A stretch of DNA of 42,500 nucleotides from Chrysomallon squamiferum (Eukaryota > Mollusca > Gastropoda > Neomphalida > Peltospiridae), in assembly GCA_012295275.1 (NCBI GenBank), contig CM022665.1, positions 440,873 through 483,372 on the forward strand. The letters are read 5' to 3'. Below, one piece after another: positions 37,160-42,500 of the stretch. Positions within the stretch are counted from its first letter, which is position 1, and each line of letters starts with the position of its first letter. Position numbers and translations under genes: made by a program. A model generated the notes under the pieces. That model did no database searches, had not been told where the DNA came from, and saw only the letters and a program-made list of their open reading frames with translations.

Positions 37160-37720
37160 TTTTTAACTTTAGACAACTTTAGACTTCTGTTAATTGTCAT
37201 GTTAATTGACCTGTTATTCTACAGTTATTTCATTTAGTGCATAGAACCAGGAAAGTATTATATAAATTGTAATGAAAGATTATTGAAAGTAATAAATATT
37301 AATTAAGAGACAATTAAAATAATGTAATATTTTGTAATTACCTTTTTTCTTCTTTTTTTTAAAATGACAGTGAATTAACAAGAGGACGCAATAAATTATT
37401 ATTTTTATTTGTAGCTGGCAATATCAGTACTCCTATAATATATCAGTAATGACATTGAAAATGAGCTATGTAATCCATGATTTAAGAGGGTAAAACAACA
37501 ACAAAAAAATACTTGCCATCATTAAAGTTAATATAACTTTTAAAGACAAAGAAAAGGAACAAAAAGCAAAAAAAAATAAATAAATAAATAAATTTAAAAA
37601 ATAAATTAAAAAAATAAATAATAGTAATAATAATAATAATAAAACACAATTTGTTTGAAAAAAGAAACGCTCTAAGTAACAGGGGTTGAACAGAAAATGT
37701 AATAACCAGACCCCATTCAT
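35721..37720. other. Intergenic AT-rich sequence between convergent genes
   Basis: No gene recognised. A T-run of about 36 bases occupies 37119-37154, with TTAAC-rich sequence around it. Small open frames here have no family character. Confidence 0.5.
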
Positions 37721-37726
37721 TTTATT
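37721..37726 (-). terminator. AATAAA poly(A) signal of the - strand gene
   Basis: On the - strand, TATAATAAAATG lies about 63 bases after the stop codon at 37789, a sensible position for the 3' end of the secreted propeller-like gene. Confidence 0.55.
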
Positions 37727-37788
37727 ATAAATGATTAGACGATTAAACACAATTATAACATCCCATTATCCCCAGTGAAAATGTTACA

Positions 37789-38741
37789 TTAATCATGCCT
37801 TTTCTTGTGCTGAAATGAAAAAAACTGAACTTCTCCATATTCATTTGCTATCACTAGTTTCTCACTGGAAAGTGGTGCCACACTTCGTGATCCTTGCACG
37901 TTTGTTATTTGACCTTGAAATGTACCATCGACAGAAAATTTTGCCACAGCCGCATTTAGGTATTTTCTAAAGTTAGGTATACCAAATACTCTTTCTGCTG
38001 GGAACCATCCACCAATATTTTCAATGAAATAACCCAACTGTCTGGAACTAGAATAATAATAAGTAAGAATTTTGTTCGAAAGACCAGCCGTATACCAGTT
38101 TCCTTCAGAATCCACAGCAACTCCTAGAGGGCGGTCCAGAGGCAGCCAGTAACCTCCCTTTGTGAAAACTGTGTCTTTGTGACGATTAATGACCAACATG
38201 TGTCCATCTGAAACGTGTAAAAGACGAGAAACTCTGTTGTAAGCAATCCAGTGAAATTGATCGTATCTGTTTCGATTGCTTCTTTCTGTGGAGGTTTCTG
38301 TCAAATATTTCCAGTTAGAATCATAAAATTTCAAATTTGGTTGACCTACGCAACCTACAACATAAAAATCCTCCACTTTCACAATGTCCACACCGCATCC
38401 TTGTTGAAAATGTATATCGGAGACAATTCGCATCGGGGTCCGTAGATCAATAACAATAGCTTTACTTTCCGAGGGCAAACCCACAATGACGTGAGTACTG
38501 TTAACTGTGGTAACACCCCGAGCAACCCAGGGTATCGACAGCTGACCAAGCACTTTTCCGTTTGGTCTGAAATGCTTGATGGTGTTCCTGAAGTAGAATG
38601 TACCGAAGAGAGTTCTGTTTCCTACTGCCGCTATGTCGTGAATGGCGCAGTGGGTACGTTCTTTACACACGTCACTTCTGTTACGTTCTTTAGCCAAGTT
38701 ACTCCAAGATTTGACAGACTGCTTTTTTAATTCTTCTTTTT
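37789..38741 (-). CDS. Secreted propeller-like gene, exon 3 (propeller domain and stop)
   Basis: It encodes residues 182-498. The acceptor is chosen after a long pyrimidine tract (TCTTCTTTTGTTTTTCTG then TATTAG) at 38742, in the one phase that matches exon 2. The open frame itself continues upstream to a Met at 38784, but that part is the splice tract. Four cysteines (207, 213, 297, 312) could pair. Sequons include NRT (223) and NST (262). The last residues, HKKRHD, are basic and polar. Confidence 0.9.
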
Positions 38742-40502
38742 CTAATACAGAAAAACAAAAGAAGACAATACCACTACAGATCATATACTTTAGATTTTGA
38801 GTAATTGGTGTTTCAAATTCTAGAAACCAATAAAATAGTAAGTTATTAATTAAAAAACCCAGTAAAAATGTAGCGCTGTAAAATCAGTTACTTCATACGT
38901 TACTCCTGATTATACACATACTGATTTGTTAACCCATCCCTAATATATTTGATTCCATACTGCAGAATGTCTGTGAAAAAGAAAAGTTTAGAAACAATTT
39001 ATTTTGAGTTGTATATAAAATCTTAATTTAGTATTTCTTAACCCCATAAAAGAAGTTACTATGAAATAAATTTAAGTACATTTGCACAAAAGAAAATTTT
39101 CTACTGGAACATACGTATTAACACTAGGATCTAAAATGTATTGTACCAAGAAACCGAGAACATATTTATCTTTCACTGAAACCGTTAATCAAACATTCAC
39201 TAGTGAGAAGTAGATCATATGTAGACAGGGATACATGTCACAAGATAATGGTAATGGATACTGAAAACATTGTCATGTTAATTATGTTGGCCATTAACTA
39301 TCTCAGTTAACAACATAAGAAAAAATTAAACTGAATATATATATATATACATTACCATTTGTAACAGAATGTAAAAAAAAAGAAAAAAAAAAAAAAAAAA
39401 CAGAAAATAAATAAATAAATATTATAACAAAAAAGATTAAACAACATAAAAAATATATATATATATATAAAATATTTAAGAAAAAAAAAAAACAAAAAAA
39501 AAAAAAAGAAAACGAAACACAAAACTAGATAACTCATTATTTTTAATGCAGATTAATAATAATAATAATATTAATATTTTGTTGTTGTTTACTTAATTTC
39601 GTAAATTTCAAATATAAAATACCATCTTGATGAGAAAGGATGCCCCAGGTTCTGCTGCGGACCATTCCATAAGCTTGCATCAAGTTGTACACTGTGTGGT
39701 TTGCAAAGGGAAGTAACAACGTTGAGGTCCGCATTTTCCTCTGTCGTTCACTGTTAAGAAAGTGTTTCAGAATAGTCAATCTGGTTTCAAGGTATTCCAA
39801 CTGTTTTGACACCGTTATTGCAGCTTCCGACTCAGTCTACAGTAAAGTAGATACTTATAGTGTAACATAATGACAAGGTCTACAATAAAGTCGACAGATA
39901 TAATGTAACATAATGACAAGGTCTACAACAAAGCAGATAAGTATATAGTAACACGATGACAAAATCTACAATAAAGTTGACAGATGTAATCTAACATAAT
40001 CACGAAGTCTGCAATAAAGCTGATAACTATAACGTAGCATAATGATAAAGTCTACAATAAAGTAGGTGATTATGAAGCAAGGTAATGTAACATCTATAAT
40101 TAGTATGCAGATGACAAGTATAAGTAACATAATGCAGTAAAGTAAGTTATTATGATGTAACGTAATGAAGTTGACAAACAGTGTAAGATAATGACCAAGC
40201 CAGTGTAAACATGGATTATTGTAATATAATATAACAAAACTGCAGCATAAAAAATTGACTTAGTTTTGAGTAAACTGGGTAGTTAACTGTAACAAAATCA
40301 CTGCAGTGCTGTTTAATGATTAATCAACAATGAAGCATTCAGCTGTAATGTAATACATTAACATAACGAACAGTAAAATAGACAAATAATGTCTTAGGTT
40401 TGAGTAAAATAGACGATATTACTGTAATACAAGATATTCAGTGGCGTTGAACAGTGCTGGAAACAGAGTAGAGGAATAAAATATTTCTATATGCTAAATG
40501 TT

Positions 40503-40539
<37 letters not shown>

Positions 40540-41232
40540 GGAATCTGGAATTAAAAAATTAAATTACATATTAAAGAATGCACGAAACGGGGTGACTGCT
40601 GGTTGTTCTTTGGTAAAGAGATTTCTGACTTTATTTATTATTATTATTATTATTATTAATTAATTAATTTATTTATTTATTGTTATTATTATTATTTTAA
40701 CATATTTACTTTTTCTTATATAGAAAACCACATAGCATGGCCTTTGGTGTACGCATAGTGGGCCCTGGAGTGAATCGAAATATCTCCGTCTATATATCCA
40801 ATTAATACTTTCTTAGCTCTTATCGTCGTTTTATTTTTATTTTTATTATGATAATGATGACTTTTAAACAACAAGAAAATTACTTAAAATGTCACTACTC
40901 ACCACCAAATCATCCAGTGTCGTCATTCCTAGTGAATCCAGCAGTAATTTTCTGAACTTAAGTCCTTTCTTGTGTATTCTCGTACCCAGGTCGCTCAGCG
41001 TTCTGTTAACTCTGAGTTTTCTCGTTCTTTGCACTATATTGTAATGTTCTTTGCGTAACGCTACAACAGTCCTCTTCGAATCAAACAGCTCTGAAGAGAA
41101 CATCCGTTTCCATGGATGCAAACCATCAATTAACTTTTGTTCTATATTAGGTCTGACACGAGGCCTTCCTAGCTGGATTTGAAATAAACACAAAAACACC
41201 GTCATTGTTGTTAAAATACCAAGTCCAAACAT
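37789..41232 (-). CDS. Predicted secreted beta-propeller-like protein, 498 aa, three exons
   Basis: Exons 41232-40903, 39836-39623 and 38741-37789 join at canonical sites with phases 0 and 1 that match exactly (1497 nt, 498 aa plus TAA). The start MFGLGILTTM is preceded by an in-frame TAA at 41251-41253 and opens a signal peptide of about 20 residues (hydrophobic TVFLCLF). Residues 25-180 are basic and predicted helical. Residues 215-495 contain recurring short strand-turn units such as GVTTVNSTHVIVGL, GVDIVKVEDFYVVGC, GVAVDSEGNWYTAG and SVAPLSSEKLVIANE, as in six-bladed NHL/SGL-type propellers. Several N-glycosylation sequons fit secretion. I do not recognise the family and offer no function. 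It is convergent with the anoctamin gene. Confidence 0.85.
39623..39836 (-). CDS. Secreted propeller-like gene, exon 2 (helical linker)
   Basis: It encodes residues 111-181 (TESEAAITVSKQLEYLETRL onward to SHQD) plus one base. The acceptor is CTTTACTGTAG|ACTGAG and the donor is AAGATG|GTATTT. The leading half reads as a heptad-like helix (VSKQLEYLETRLTILKHFL). An in-frame TAG lies inside the acceptor, which fixes the exon border. The leftover G pairs with AA of exon 3 to give Glu182. Confidence 0.75.
39836..40100. repeat. 43-bp minisatellite in intron 1 of the - strand gene
   Basis: TCTAC/TCTGC AATAAAG landmarks start at 39836, 39879, 39922, 39965, 40008 and 40051, exactly 43 bases apart, with unit text close to TCTACAATAAAGTNGACAGA and GTAACATAATGACAAG. 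Weaker copies fade out to about 40220. The first unit abuts exon 2 of the - strand gene and contains its splice acceptor. Confidence 0.93.
40505..40537. repeat. T-run (33 bases)
   Basis: Uninterrupted T-run in intron 1 of the - strand gene. A TTA/TTTA-rich stretch follows at 40630-40700. Confidence 0.95.
40903..41232 (-). CDS. Secreted propeller-like gene, exon 1 (signal peptide and basic region)
   Basis: It encodes residues 1-110, ending TTLDDLV before a strong donor (TTGGTG|GTGAGT). After the signal peptide the sequence is rich in Arg/Lys with amphipathic helical stretches and a sequon at NRT (N77). Several basic pairs (for example KK at 88-89) could be processing sites, but this is speculative. 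Confidence 0.85.
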
Positions 41233-41253
41233 TTTGGAAATTAAAAATGGTTA

Positions 41254-41886
41254 TCTTTGTTATTCTTGTGTATTTCGGAATCACCTCATAGTTTATTGAT
41301 CAGCTTTGAAATTTAATATTCAGAAATATTATATATTTTTAGAGATAAATTACTGTTGTATAGTTTAAAGATAATTTAGTTCTTCGGAATAGTTATTCAG
41401 TTTTGTGCGCATTCTGATAATGACTTTTCAGATGACAAAAATGACGGTCACCATATGCCAGGCGTTAAGAGGTCATTTTGCTGTAATCAGTCGAGATATG
41501 AAATAGTGGATTTTGGTTTAGAGTTACACATTGTGAGAGTTCCAGAGTTTTCATTGTACACGTTGTAGTATAAAATTTCATCGTTCTCGATTTCCATTGT
41601 ATATTTAACATTCAAATTAAGGCATATAATAAATAAATAAATACAAACCAAACAAACAAAGGATACAAGTTTTTATTTCCTGAATATGAAAATGATTATT
41701 TGTATTTTAAAAATTAAAAAATATATATAGATAAGAAGACTGATAGATATTTAAGTACTAAGGTTACTTCTTATTTACTAGACATAATTATCTGTGACTT
41801 GTATATTACCAAGTTATTATTTCTTGATATATTTGGCAAATATTTATAATTCCCAAACATTTAAAGATCTTGAATAATGTAAACCT

Positions 41887-41944
<58 letters not shown>

Positions 41945-42500
41945 TAATGTTTTTAGTACTGTTTTGTTATTATTATTATAAAGGTTGTTCTTAAATAATG
42001 TAAATTTACTAGTTCTCTATAAAGGTATATTTGTTTGAAAAAAAAAAAGATTTGTATTTATTTATTCCATTTGTTATTTCATAATATTATAAATGCTGTT
42101 GGTACAATAGTTTCCATGACCTATTTTCCACCTTATTGTTACTAATTTATATGTCCTATATATAGATCATTTAGCCTAAAAATCAAAAAATCATCCCAGT
42201 TTGTTTTTTGTTTTTTTATTATACCGGTTCTGTAAATGTATCTTACATGTGACATACACTGACAAATACATTTACATACACACATACATACAAACAGGAA
42301 AACACATATATATATACATACGTGTGTATATGCCTACATATCTATCACATCACACTACAGCATATATTCTAGCATAAAAAATAAAAATAAAAAAAAATAA
42401 AAAAATAATATATATGTATATAAAAGAAAAAAAAAAAAAAAAAAAAAAAGTACAATTTAAAGTTATATAAACCGTTGGAACGATTATGACATCGGTAGAA
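41254..42500. other. Upstream region of the - strand gene with simple repeats
   Basis: No gene recognised. An (AAT)n run of about 18 units occupies 41888-41946 and an A-run occupies 42427-42449. The CpG-bearing segment near 41440-41510 could be promoter-proximal for the - strand gene, but no core element is convincing. Confidence 0.5.
41888..41946. repeat. (AAT)n microsatellite
   Basis: About 18 perfect ATA/AAT units. Confidence 0.95.

Noticed and set aside
37466-37750. 94-codon - strand frame, very rich in Leu and Phe
   Set aside because: Produced by AAT/AAAT repeats in the 3' region of the - strand gene. It overlaps that gene's likely poly(A) signal.
38251-38730. Two + strand frames
   Set aside because: They are antisense shadows of the propeller exon.
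38742-38784. Use of the Met at 38784 as the start of the propeller protein
   Set aside because: The codons before 38742 form a pyrimidine tract and acceptor, and joining exons 1-3 restores a complete secreted protein in matching phase.
39836-40220. CRISPR-like regular repeat
   Set aside because: The repeats are contiguous with a 43-bp period and have no unique spacers. This is a minisatellite in a eukaryotic intron.

Overview
This is nuclear DNA from an animal, not a bacterium. It is very AT-rich. Coding sequence is split into short exons by GT-AG introns. Long A/T runs and (CA)n, (TA)n and (AAT)n microsatellites are scattered throughout, and decayed transposons are present. The protein content (an anoctamin and a secreted propeller-like protein) and the type of LINE fragment suggest a marine or freshwater invertebrate, perhaps a mollusc or another lophotrochozoan. 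That placement is inference and is weak.

Layout. Positions 1-2945 are upstream sequence holding a decayed, internally deleted Tc1/mariner-like transposase (about 1495-2000) and a possible non-coding 5' exon at the very start. From 2994 to 32830 a complete anoctamin (TMEM16) gene runs on the + strand. I could assemble 26 coding exons by joining GT-AG sites in matching phase. The reading frame closes exactly, giving 952 aa from the first start or 963 aa from a second, alternative first exon at 5496. All six acidic/amide positions of the family's calcium site are present. The introns hold microsatellites, an inverted-repeat pair, a possible MITE and a broken LINE reverse-transcriptase C-terminus.

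From 32831 to 37788 there is no gene. This interval carries about 2.7 diverged tandem copies of a unit of roughly 0.78 kb, two of which contain an AATAAA signal that may serve the anoctamin mRNA. From 41232 down to 37789 a second gene lies on the - strand, tail-to-tail with the anoctamin. Its three exons join cleanly into a 498-aa protein with a signal peptide, a basic helical N-terminal half and a C-terminal beta-propeller-like half. Its first intron holds a 43-bp minisatellite whose unit looks like the real 3' splice site of exon 2, and the array ends at that site. The rest, to 42500, is upstream sequence with simple repeats.

The two genes have no evident functional link. The points most worth a second look are the splice-acceptor minisatellite, the alternative first exons and microexons of the anoctamin, the tandem array downstream of it, and the unassigned secreted propeller-like protein. 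I found no RNA gene, CRISPR array or operon-like system.
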